Assembly: GCA_902527545.1 (NCBI GenBank)
Contig: CABZPR010000009.1
Span: forward strand, 1-47,884
Length of the DNA stretch: 47,884 nucleotides
Source of the DNA: an uncultured Alphaproteobacteria bacterium
GTDB lineage: Bacteria; Pseudomonadota; Alphaproteobacteria; HIMB59
Direction of reading: 5' to 3'
The position numbers were made by a program, and so were the translations under genes. Shown here piece by piece: positions 28,479-36,030 of this stretch; positions within the stretch are counted from its first letter, which is position 1; each line of letters begins with the position of its first letter. The notes beneath the pieces were generated by a model that was not told the origin of the DNA, did not search any database, and worked only from the letters and a program-made list of their open reading frames with translations.

Positions 28479-29349
28479 AACTTTTTAAGAATTTTAAAAA
28501 GTTATTTTTAATAGGTGATGGGCGATTATCATCAATATGAACTATACCTACCTTATGAGATATTTCAGGAGAAATTAATTGAATAAAATTTGTATTCTCA
28601 TCGTAGTTAAATGACTGAGTAAATATATATGGCATAATTGTTGAAAATTCTGAACTATTTACATGAGAGTAAATATGAGTCATAGAGTTTGACTCAATTA
28701 AAACTCGCGGATTAATATTATTCTCTTTAAAAACAGCATCTAATATTCTTCTAAATTGATTTTCTTTAGAAATTAAACATAGATCTAAATTACCAATTTC
28801 TTGCCATTTTAATTTCTTTTTATTTTTTAAATTCTTTTTTTTAGATATGAGAAAATATGTTTCTTTATATAAAGGTATCTTCTCAACTCCTAATATTGGT
28901 TCATTTTCTAAATAACTTATCCCTAAATCTAATTTGAAATCATGAAGATTTTTATCAATTTCATTAGAGGACATAGAAATTACTTGCAATTTGACATTTG
29001 TAAATTTTTTAACAAAACTATTTAATAAAAAAGAAACTTCCAATAAAGCGGTAGGAATAACACCTATTCTTAAATTTCCAGTTAAATTGTTTTTTAACTC
29101 GGTACTTAACTGTTTTATATTAGTGTACTCTTTGACAATATTTTTAAATCGTTCCTTTAAAATTTCTCCCTCAGAAGTTAATCCAATATAGTTCTTTCCT
29201 CTTTTTACTAATCTAACCCCTATTTCATTTTCTAGAGCTTTTAACTTCATAGATAAAGCAGGTTGTGATATTTTTAATTTTTCTGCTGCTCTATTAAAAT
29301 GTTTTTCACTATCTAGAGCTAAAATAATTTCTAAATTCTTTATTTCCAT
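28468..29349 (-). CDS. LysR-family transcriptional regulator, probably of formate dehydrogenase
   Basis: The 293-residue product has the N-terminal winged helix-turn-helix of LysR proteins (LEIILALDSEKHFNRAAEKL, then ISQPALSMKLKALENEIG, residues about 5-45). A periplasmic-binding-like effector domain follows from about residue 90 (NLRIGVIPTALLEVSFLL). It lies 62 bases upstream of fdsGB on the same strand and diverges from the tusA-like gene after 27 bases. It may control both directions; the ligand is unknown but formate or a related one-carbon signal is plausible from context. Confidence 0.9.
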   Translation of the reverse strand: MEIKNLEIILALDSEKHFNRAAEKLKISQPALSMKLKALENEIGVRLVKRGKNYIGLTSEGEILKERFKNIVKEYTNIKQLSTELKNNLTGNLRIGVIPTALLEVSFLLNSFVKKFTNVKLQVISMSSNEIDKNLHDFKLDLGISYLENEPILGVEKIPLYKETYFLISKKKNLKNKKKLKWQEIGNLDLCLISKENQFRRILDAVFKENNINPRVLIESNSMTHIYSHVNSSEFSTIMPYIFTQSFNYDENTNFIQLISPEISHKVGIVHIDDNRPSPIKNNFLKFLKSFDK

Positions 29350-29376
29350 GTATTTTTAAAATAAATATATATGTAA

Positions 29377-29598
29377 ATGGATTATTATCTAGATACTAAA
29401 GGCTTTGAATGCCCTATACCTGTCTTAAAAGCTGAAAAATTTATAAAAAAGTTAAAAAAAAATGATGTTCTTACAATAGAAAGTGATGACCCGTTATCAC
29501 AATTTGACTTTAAAAATTTTTGTGAAGAAAAAAAATATGAGATCATTTCACTAAAAAAAAATGGGAATTTAGTAAATATCAAATTTAAAATTCAATAA
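29377..29598 (+). CDS. TusA-family sulfur carrier protein
   Basis: TusA-type proteins carry persulfide sulfur on a Cys in a CPxP motif. The 73-residue product has GFECPIPVLKAEKFI, with the sulfur-bearing Cys in CPIP, then the beta-alpha-beta end typical of the family (SDDPLSQFDFKNFCEEKKYE). In this setting it could relay sulfur toward FdhD or cofactor synthesis and not to tRNA thiolation. That role is inferred from neighbours only. It diverges from lysR and converges with moeA, overlapping its 3' end by 14 bases. Confidence 0.88.
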   Translation: MDYYLDTKGFECPIPVLKAEKFIKKLKKNDVLTIESDDPLSQFDFKNFCEEKKYEIISLKKNGNLVNIKFKIQ

Positions 29599-30763
29599 AT
29601 CTAATATTTTCGCCTTTTTTAATTTTATCATTTCCTTCAGGGACAAACGCTAGCCCATCTGCCTCAGAAAGAGAAATTAGTTTTGCAGAACCTTTTGAGT
29701 TATGAGTATAAAGTATATTTTTAGATAATTTCACACGATAAAATTTTGTTAAATTAGATTTTTTATTTTCTGAAAATCCAGATTGGTAAAATTTGATAAT
29801 GCTAGAATTATCTTTGCGAGAAGGATCTATAAATAAACTTACTAAAAAAAATAAATTAGTGAAAACAGCTAATGGATTTCCTGGAAGTGAAAAATAATAA
29901 TTGAATTTTAGTTTTGAAAAAATTACAGGTCGACCTGGTTGAATTCTTACATATTTAAAAAGAAGTTCAGTGTTTTGACTTAAAAATGACGATATGTAAT
30001 CTTTAGAGCTAAATGAGGAGCCACCTGAACTAATTATAATATCAAATTTATTTTGATTTTTTTTATAAAATTTATCAACTTTTATTTCATCGTCTTTTAA
30101 AATACCTAAGTCATGAACACTTATATTAAATTTCTTTAAAAAATGAATTATTTGATATTTGTTTGAGTCATATACTTGATGATCTTTTATTTTTTTGCCA
30201 GATTTTATTAATTCATTTCCTGAGGATACGACAGCAACTCTCAAAGTTTTATATACCCATAAATTTGTTATCCCTACTGATGAAAGTAATGCAATTTTTA
30301 TGAAATCAATTTTTTCATTTTTTTTTATCAATATTTTATTTTTTTTTAAATCCTCACCTTTTTTTTTTATATCTTTATTAGATATTTTTGAATATTGGAC
30401 CAATAGATTTTTTCCCTCAACTTTTGCGTTTTCTAATGAAATAAAATTTTTAAAGTTTTGTGGAATAATACCTCCTGTATTTATTTTATAGGCTAAATTA
30501 GGATTTAATCTTTTATATGAATGTCCGGCATTTAGGAGTTTATTAGATATTGACACTTTGTTGAGATTTTTATTAGAAACAATATAACCATCTAATCCTG
30601 CAGTATTTTGTACGGGTAGATTTATTGGTGAAGTAATTGTTCTTGATGCTACTGTATTATGTGCTTCCTCTAATTTAATCTTAGACTCTTGAAATAACTT
30701 CTTTTTTTCCCGAATAATTATTTTTTGCGCAAGTTTGAAAGATATTAGCCTAGGAATTTTCAT
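29585..30763 (-). CDS. moeA: Molybdopterin molybdenumtransferase MoeA
   Basis: MoeA inserts molybdate into adenylylated molybdopterin. The start is the ATG at 30763 (MKIPRLISFKLAQ); an upstream start at 30781 lies further inside mobB. The 392-residue product has the MoeA domains: an N-terminal region with LPVQNTAGLDGYIV, the MoCF-binding domain with VAVVSSGNELIKSG, YDSNKYQIIHFLKK and SSGGSSFSSKDYI, and a C-terminal beta domain. QPGRPVIFSK and SLPGNPLAVFTN match the family. The usual SAMDGYA is altered to TAGLDGYI, with one extra residue. It overlaps mobB by 14 bases. Confidence 0.93.
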   Translation of the reverse strand: MKIPRLISFKLAQKIIIREKKKLFQESKIKLEEAHNTVASRTITSPINLPVQNTAGLDGYIVSNKNLNKVSISNKLLNAGHSYKRLNPNLAYKINTGGIIPQNFKNFISLENAKVEGKNLLVQYSKISNKDIKKKGEDLKKNKILIKKNEKIDFIKIALLSSVGITNLWVYKTLRVAVVSSGNELIKSGKKIKDHQVYDSNKYQIIHFLKKFNISVHDLGILKDDEIKVDKFYKKNQNKFDIIISSGGSSFSSKDYISSFLSQNTELLFKYVRIQPGRPVIFSKLKFNYYFSLPGNPLAVFTNLFFLVSLFIDPSRKDNSSIIKFYQSGFSENKKSNLTKFYRVKLSKNILYTHNSKGSAKLISLSEADGLAFVPEGNDKIKKGENIRFIEF

Positions 30764-31238
30764 AATATATTTTAGAGGCAATTTCTTCTATTTGACTGTG
30801 ATTAAAGGTCTGAATTGGATGATCGATATTATCGTCTGTAACGATATATTTAACATTATTTATAGATTTGTAGAGGTAGTCATTGTTATTTTTTTGTAAG
30901 CTTACTTCTAACTTTATCAAATCATCAAATCTCTTAAATCCCTCAAATATTAGCAAATCACAATCTTTGTTAATTTCTACCAGACGTTCTAAATTAATAT
31001 CTGACTCAACTTTCTCTTCTATGAATGCAAGTCTTTTATCTGATACTAGTGTAGTTTTATATGCTCCGGATTTTCTAATTTTATAGCTATCTGTATTAGG
31101 ATGATCAATGTCAAAAGAATGGTGAGCATGTTTTACCACACCAACTTTTATTTTATTTTCTTTAAAAAATTTTACTAAATTACTCACTAAAGTAGTTTTG
31201 CCACTATTTTTCCATCCAATAACAGCTATTGTTTTCAC
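30750..31238 (-). CDS. mobB: Molybdopterin-guanine dinucleotide biosynthesis adaptor MobB
   Basis: MobB is a GTP-binding helper of MobA in MGD synthesis. The 162-residue product begins VKTIAVIGWKNSGKTTLVSN, which holds the P-loop GWKNSGKTT, then has VKHAHHSFDIDHPNTDS and the switch-like LLIFEGFKRFDDL. I chose the GTG at 31238 because the P-loop then starts about eight residues in, as in the family. The longer frame begins with TTG at 31256. The gene diverges from fdhD with about 29 bases between start codons. Confidence 0.9.
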   Translation of the reverse strand: MKTIAVIGWKNSGKTTLVSNLVKFFKENKIKVGVVKHAHHSFDIDHPNTDSYKIRKSGAYKTTLVSDKRLAFIEEKVESDINLERLVEINKDCDLLIFEGFKRFDDLIKLEVSLQKNNNDYLYKSINNVKYIVTDDNIDHPIQTFNHSQIEEIASKIYYENS

Positions 31239-31267
31239 CTTGTCACCATAATACAATCAAGAAAAAA

Positions 31268-32080
31268 ATGACAGATTTTTTAATCAAACCAAGTGTAAAT
31301 AACAGATCTTTATTTAAATTAAAAAAATCAATTAATGAAAAAGGCGAAATAACAAAAATTCCAATCATTGAAGAAAAACCACTCACCCTATACTTAAACA
31401 ACCAAGAAATAGTGACAATAATGACTATAGGAGATTATCCAAAATATTTAGCTATAGGTTATTTGTTCAATCAGGGAATGCTTAATAATATAGACGATGT
31501 AAAAAAGATTGAGTTTCATAAAGACCTAAAGACAGTTGTTGTGAGAACAAAGAGTAAAACTAATTATGAAGAAAAATTAAAGAAGAAAGTAAATACCTCT
31601 GGTTGTGCACAAGGGACAGTATTTGGAGACTTATTTGAAGAAATAAACACCATTTCCTTGAATAAAAAAATAAGAATAGATCATCAACAGCTTATGAATT
31701 TATCCAAAAAAATTAATACTGAGCCAAGTTTATATTTATCTGTAGGTGCTATACACGGTTGCGTCTTATGTCAGGGAGATAAACCTTTGTATTATTTTGA
31801 AGATGTGGGGAGGCATAATGCTGTTGATAAAATTGCTGGTTTGATACTTGATAAGAAAATAGACGCAAAAGAAATGTCTTTTTACACTACTGGCAGGCTG
31901 ACAAGCGAAATGGTATTAAAATGTATCAAAATGGAAATACCAATACTATTATCTCGATCAGGTTTCACTGCTTGGGCAGTTGAAATAGCTAGAAAGAAAA
32001 ATTTAACAATGATTGGAAGAATTAGAGGTAAACGGTTAAATATTTTATCTGGAGAATTCAGATATGCCAAAGATGAGTAA
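31268..32080 (+). CDS. fdhD: Formate dehydrogenase accessory sulfurtransferase FdhD
   Basis: FdhD (FdsC in Rhodobacter) transfers sulfur from a desulfurase to the molybdenum cofactor, making formate dehydrogenase active. The ATG at 31268 (MTDFLIKPSVNN) is chosen over an upstream TTG that lies inside mobB. The 270-residue product has EDVGRHNAVDKIAG, TTGRLTSEMVLKCIK and PILLSRSGFTAWAVEIAR, all FdhD hallmarks. The E. coli CxxC motif is replaced by a single Cys in TSGCAQG. It overlaps mobA by 17 bases, consistent with co-translation. Confidence 0.94.
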   Translation: MTDFLIKPSVNNRSLFKLKKSINEKGEITKIPIIEEKPLTLYLNNQEIVTIMTIGDYPKYLAIGYLFNQGMLNNIDDVKKIEFHKDLKTVVVRTKSKTNYEEKLKKKVNTSGCAQGTVFGDLFEEINTISLNKKIRIDHQQLMNLSKKINTEPSLYLSVGAIHGCVLCQGDKPLYYFEDVGRHNAVDKIAGLILDKKIDAKEMSFYTTGRLTSEMVLKCIKMEIPILLSRSGFTAWAVEIARKKNLTMIGRIRGKRLNILSGEFRYAKDE

Positions 32081-32666
32081 GCTTGTATCTGTAATACTAA
32101 CGGGTGGTAAATCCTCCAGAATGGGTTATGAAAATAAAAGTTTTTTAAAAATTAAAGATAAGTATTTCATTGAAATTTTAATAGAAAGTCTTCAAGGAAA
32201 GTCTAATGACATTATTATTAATGCTAATAGAGATATCAGTAAGTACAAAATATTTGGTTATAAAGTTGTAAGTGATAAAATTGGCGGTTACAAAGGGCCA
32301 CTAGCTGGGTTACATAGCGCTCTTGATCTATATAAAAACTCAAAAGAGGATTTATGGTTTGCACTTTTTCCCACTGATGCCCCAATAATAAACACAGGTA
32401 TCATAGATAATTTTATCTCAATTACAGAAAAAAAGAGTAAAGTTTATATTTGTAAGATTGATAATATTATCGAACCAATTTTCTCTTTTTGGTCATCAAA
32501 AATATTTACGGAATTAAATGAAGTCCTTTTAAAAAATAATGGTTATAAAATTATGAAATTTGCTGAAGAAATTGGATTTGATTATATAAATTTTAAAAAA
32601 AGTAAAAAAATAGAATTTTTTAATGTAAACGACAAAAATGATTACACAGAACTTCTAAGTTTTTGA
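32064..32666 (+). CDS. mobA: Molybdenum cofactor guanylyltransferase MobA
   Basis: MobA attaches GMP to molybdopterin to form MGD, needed by FdsA. The 200-residue product has the nucleotide-binding LTGGKSSRMG near its start (residues 12-21) and FPTDAPII, the aspartate-bearing metal site. I kept the ATG at 32064 because GGAGA lies 8 bases upstream; a second ATG at 32073 is possible. It follows fdhD with an overlap and converges with the RibD-like gene, overlapping 12 bases. Confidence 0.93.
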   Translation: MPKMSKLVSVILTGGKSSRMGYENKSFLKIKDKYFIEILIESLQGKSNDIIINANRDISKYKIFGYKVVSDKIGGYKGPLAGLHSALDLYKNSKEDLWFALFPTDAPIINTGIIDNFISITEKKSKVYICKIDNIIEPIFSFWSSKIFTELNEVLLKNNGYKIMKFAEEIGFDYINFKKSKKIEFFNVNDKNDYTELLSF

Positions 32667-33188
32667 AAAATTAACTAACAAAGAGCCCTTATCATTAATT
32701 TTTTTTTCAGAATGACGATATCCTCTCTCATTTAAGTAAGGAACTAAGTCCCTAAAATTTATGTATGTAAAAGCTGGTAAGCCTTTTCCAAATTTTAAAG
32801 GCTCTATAGTTATAAAAATTTCATCAATTAAATCAGCATATAAGAAATAATCATGAACACTTGTTCCCCCCAAAATTAAAACACTTTCTTTGCAAAAACT
32901 TTCAAATTCATCCCACTGATTAATATCTGGATTAAAATAATATTGATTTATTGAATTTTTAATTTGTTTGATTTTTTGGTATTTTCTAGAAAAAATAATT
33001 CTTGATCTAGACTCGTTTGGATTTAATTCATGAGTCTTTCTGCCCATAACTTGCCATTTATGATTCTTTATTAGTTTGTCTAAATGTTTTTTGTCTTCCA
33101 AGCTAGTCCATTCAAATGGATTATCTTCAGAATATTTTGCAATAAAACCATCGCTTGAACAAGCAAATGCTAAAGTGTATTTAATCAT
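32655..33188 (-). CDS. RibD C-terminal / dihydrofolate reductase-like protein
   Basis: The 177-residue product has the RibD_C/DHFR fold pattern: MIKYTLAFACSSDGFIA at the start, QVMGRKTHEL where the family places its NADPH-contacting helix, and VLILGGTSVHDYFL with DEIFITIEPLKFGKG near the end. These domains reduce pterin, folate or riboflavin precursors with NADPH. The deaminase domain of full RibD is absent, so substrate is open. It converges with mobA and diverges from the TSUP permease gene after 44 bases. Confidence 0.8.
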   Translation of the reverse strand: MIKYTLAFACSSDGFIAKYSEDNPFEWTSLEDKKHLDKLIKNHKWQVMGRKTHELNPNESRSRIIFSRKYQKIKQIKNSINQYYFNPDINQWDEFESFCKESVLILGGTSVHDYFLYADLIDEIFITIEPLKFGKGLPAFTYINFRDLVPYLNERGYRHSEKKINDKGSLLVNFSKT

Positions 33189-33211
33189 TAATTTATTTTA
33201 TTAATTTTAAG

Positions 33212-33217
33212 TATAAT
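33212..33217 (+). promoter_or_regulatory. Perfect -10 box before the TSUP permease gene
   Basis: TATAAT at 33212-33217 lies 15 bases before the ATG at 33233. The region 17-18 bases upstream (TTAATT or TAATTT) is a poor -35. A start site near 33224 would leave a 9-base leader without a Shine-Dalgarno. The base composition makes a chance TATAAT quite possible. Confidence 0.4.
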
Positions 33218-33232
33218 ATTTTATTTCAATAT

Positions 33233-34135
33233 ATGAATTTTTACCTACCTATTGCTGAAATATCCATAAATATTTATATATTAATTTCCCTTGGAGTTGG
33301 AATTGGTTTTATATCTGGGCTCTTTGGCATAGGTGGAGGTTTTATATCCTCTCCTCTTTTGATACTAGTTGGCATTCCTCCAGCTGTTGCAGTTGGAACT
33401 ACAACTGTTCAAGTATTCGCCTCAACATCAACTGGTGTTGTAAGTCATTTTCAAAGAAAAAACATTGACTATCAGATGGGCTTAACAATGGTTATTGGTG
33501 GATTAGTGGGGACACTTTTTGGTGTATTAATTCTAAATAATTTAAAAAATATTGGTTTAATTGATAACTATTTAAATAGTATCTATATAATTCTTTTAAT
33601 TATTACTGCTGTATTTATTCTTTATGAAACAGCTAAAGTTAATATCGTACATAAAAATAAAAAATTTAAATTACACCAGCATTCTTGGATACATGGACTT
33701 CCTTTTAAAATTAAGTATAGAAAATCTAAATTATATATAAGTGTACTAGCACCACTTTTAATTGGTTTTTTTATAGGTGTATTGACAGGGCTAACTGGTA
33801 TTGGTGGTGGCTTTATACTTATTCCATGTATGATTTATTTTTTAGGTATGAAAACTATTTCAGTAATAGGGACATCTCTATTTAACATCACGATAGTATC
33901 CTTTGTATCTTTATTTTTGCAAATATACATAAATCAAAATATAGATTTTGTATTGGCTTTAGGATTAATAGTAAGTAGCTCTATTGGAGCTGCGCTAGCT
34001 GCAAGGATAGTTGATATACTTGATCAAGAAAATTTAAAGGTTACATTTGGTATGTTACTATTAATTATTTCATCATTTTTAGCTTATGATTTATTTAGAA
34101 CACCTGAGAACTTATTCATTATAAATTATGTATAA
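33233..34135 (+). CDS. TSUP family (TauE/SafE-like) membrane permease
   Basis: TSUP proteins carry sulfite, sulfoacetate or other small organic anions across the inner membrane. The 300-residue product shows the internal duplication of the family: FGIGGGFISSPLL at about residues 31-43 and TGIGGGFILIPCM at about 188-200. There are about eight hydrophobic segments and a basic loop near residues 140-168. Neighbouring FdhD and TusA suggest sulfur handling, but the substrate cannot be read from sequence. It overlaps the Alph_Pro_TM gene by 8 bases. Confidence 0.9.
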   Translation: MNFYLPIAEISINIYILISLGVGIGFISGLFGIGGGFISSPLLILVGIPPAVAVGTTTVQVFASTSTGVVSHFQRKNIDYQMGLTMVIGGLVGTLFGVLILNNLKNIGLIDNYLNSIYIILLIITAVFILYETAKVNIVHKNKKFKLHQHSWIHGLPFKIKYRKSKLYISVLAPLLIGFFIGVLTGLTGIGGGFILIPCMIYFLGMKTISVIGTSLFNITIVSFVSLFLQIYINQNIDFVLALGLIVSSSIGAALAARIVDILDQENLKVTFGMLLLIISSFLAYDLFRTPENLFIINYV

Positions 34136-34805
34136 ATATATTTTAATAATCATATTTTTTTTTAAAATTGGTTTTGCATCTAATTTTTCTTTAGATCAAT
34201 TTGAAATTGAAATAAACTCAAATTTTTTAGGAAAAGAAGTAGTTTTATTTGGAAATAAAGATAAAGACAGTGATGTCATCTTCATTTTTGAAGGAGAGAA
34301 TAAAAAAGCTAAATTGACGACAAAAGTTAAAGAGGGTTTTTTATGGATTAATGAGACAAAAGAGTTGAATAATCAACCTAGTTTTTTTGCGATCTTCACT
34401 TCTCCCAAAAAGACTTTGAATGAAATTTTTTTATTTTCTAACTTAAAGGATAGACATTTACTAATCAGTAATCACTCTCTTGAACTTCATAAAATAAGAA
34501 AAGCAATGAAAGTAAAAAATTTGTATATAGAAGAGGAGCTTGAAAGTTTAAGTGGAAATTTATTTTTAAAAAAATTTTTGATACCAGATAATATCTCACC
34601 TGGAAATATAAACGTTTATATGTATGAATTAAAAAATAATGAAATTGTTAAAATGGTATCTAAAAACTTGCAAATAAAAAAAGGAGGAATTTCATTTAAA
34701 CTGGAAAAGTTGTTAAAAACTGAGTCTTTTATTTATATTATAATTTTGATTGCTATATCATTATTGCTTAGTTTAGTTACAAATTTAATATTTAGAAAAA
34801 AATGA
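34128..34805 (+). CDS. Alph_Pro_TM (TIGR02186-like) periplasmic-facing protein with C-terminal anchor
   Basis: The function of this family is unknown; in alphaproteobacteria it is usually next to a TSUP permease, as here. The 225-residue product has a signal-like N-terminus (residues 1-17, YILIIIFFFKIGFAS), a beta-rich body with EINSNFLGKEVVLFGN, then DVIFIFEG and EGFLWINETKEL, which match the family pattern. One membrane segment lies at about residues 202-221, followed by FRKK. It overlaps TSUP (8 bases) and uspA (4 bases, ATGA). It may be an accessory subunit of the permease. Confidence 0.8.
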   Translation: MYKYILIIIFFFKIGFASNFSLDQFEIEINSNFLGKEVVLFGNKDKDSDVIFIFEGENKKAKLTTKVKEGFLWINETKELNNQPSFFAIFTSPKKTLNEIFLFSNLKDRHLLISNHSLELHKIRKAMKVKNLYIEEELESLSGNLFLKKFLIPDNISPGNINVYMYELKNNEIVKMVSKNLQIKKGGISFKLEKLLKTESFIYIIILIAISLLLSLVTNLIFRKK

Positions 34806-35281
34806 AAAAAAATAATAATAGAAATTATTTTGTAGTTATTGATCAAAGTGCTGAAATGTGGACTGCAGTTAAATTTGCTATTAGGAGAGCAAAAATAACT
34901 AAATCTAATATTACTACTGTTAGCTTTATTCAAAGTGCAAGCGAAGGTATGATGCTTACATCAGGGGCTGAAAAAATTTTGGATAAAGATCAGGTCATAA
35001 CCGAAAAATTAAAACATAAAGAAGTGCATAACTTCATCTCAGATAAATCAAAAATTAAAGCAAAATCCGAAATATTTAAATATAATGAGATTGATGAGTT
35101 TATAAGTTTCTTAAATAAATATACGTCTAACTCAACTATTATTCTCGCTACAAGTAAAGATATTGGCAAACCAGGGCCCTTAATTAACAAACTTATATAT
35201 GAAAAATCTAATTCGTTACATTGCCCTCTTGTTATAATTAATGGTAATCTCGATGATAAAGATATTGAGAAGATTATTTAG
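34802..35281 (+). CDS. Universal stress protein (UspA family)
   Basis: UspA-fold proteins bind nucleotides and are linked to stress survival. The 159-residue product has the beta1-alpha1 pattern NYFVVIDQSAEMWTAVKFAIRRAK, a central helix region, and a final strand SLHCPLVIINGN. The usual ATP-binding GxxGxxxxxxxxS/T-x-x signature is weak (GKPGPLINKLIYEKSNSL), so nucleotide binding is uncertain. The start overlaps the Alph_Pro_TM gene by ATGA. The stop TAG is followed directly, in the same frame, by the DUF2256 gene. Confidence 0.83.
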   Translation: MKKNNNRNYFVVIDQSAEMWTAVKFAIRRAKITKSNITTVSFIQSASEGMMLTSGAEKILDKDQVITEKLKHKEVHNFISDKSKIKAKSEIFKYNEIDEFISFLNKYTSNSTIILATSKDIGKPGPLINKLIYEKSNSLHCPLVIINGNLDDKDIEKII

Positions 35282-35425
35282 CTGAATAAAAAAGATTTTA
35301 AAATTTGTGTCGTATGCCAAAGACCATTTAATTGGAGAAAGAAATGGGAAAAAGTATGGAATGATGTTAAATATTGTTCAGAAAAATGTCGAAGGTCAAA
35401 ATCAAAAATAATAAAGAAAAGATAG
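35282..35425 (+). CDS. DUF2256 small zinc-finger-like protein, apparent CTG start
   Basis: This 47-residue product was translated by hand. After [22 protein letters not shown] it continues [18 protein letters not shown], which matches DUF2256: paired CxxC and CxxxC motifs around a Trp-rich basic segment, likely binding zinc. The frame has no ATG, GTG or TTG before the first Cys. The only fitting start is CTG at 35282, directly after the uspA TAG, with GAGAAG about 9 bases upstream. It overlaps the pyrE start by about 40 bases. Function is unknown. Confidence 0.75.
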   Translation: MNKKDFKICVVCQRPFNWRKKWEKVWNDVKYCSEKCRRSKSKIIKKR

Positions 35426-36030
35426 CAAACTTACTGCTAAGTATTGGATGCGTTAATATCGACTTTAAAAAACAATTTACTCTTACATCTGGCAAAAAAA
35501 GTCCTGTTTATGTTGATTGTAGAAAATTAATTTCATTTCCAAAAGAAAGAGAATTAATTATTAATGAAATGAGCAAACAAATTAAATCGAAGTATAAAGA
35601 TAATTCGACTATTATTGCTGGAGGCGAAACGGCTGGTATTCCCTACTCTTCCTTTCTGTGTCAAAAGATGAAATATCCAATGATATACATAAGAAAGAGT
35701 CCTAAAGGGTTTGGAAAAGGTAAGTTAATAGAAGGAGAGTTTAAAAAGAATACTCAGTCAATATTAGTAGAGGACATGGCAACTGATGGGGGAAGTAAAT
35801 TACACTTCATAAGGGCTTTAAGACAAAATGAGCTTAAAGTTAAAGATATTTATGTAGTTTTTTACTATGGTATCTACCCTAAAGCTAAAAAAAATATATC
35901 TAAAATGAAAGTGAATTTAAATTATCTCACATCCTGGAGAGATATATTAACTATTTCTCCAAATTACATTTCAGATAAAGATTACGATAATTTAAAAAGT
36001 TATTTAGAGTCTATTTCAAGTGGAAAATAA
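35386..36030 (+). CDS. pyrE: Orotate phosphoribosyltransferase
   Basis: PyrE joins orotate and PRPP to form OMP in pyrimidine synthesis. The product has [19 protein letters not shown] near residue 30-48, [15 protein letters not shown] and the PRPP-binding loop [15 protein letters not shown], typical of the alphaproteobacterial form. I chose the ATG at 35386 ([12 protein letters not shown], 214 residues). Another ATG at 35374 would lengthen the overlap with the DUF2256 gene. It overlaps the next gene by 11 bases. Confidence 0.93.
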   Translation: MSKVKIKNNKEKIANLLLSIGCVNIDFKKQFTLTSGKKSPVYVDCRKLISFPKERELIINEMSKQIKSKYKDNSTIIAGGETAGIPYSSFLCQKMKYPMIYIRKSPKGFGKGKLIEGEFKKNTQSILVEDMATDGGSKLHFIRALRQNELKVKDIYVVFYYGIYPKAKKNISKMKVNLNYLTSWRDILTISPNYISDKDYDNLKSYLESISSGK

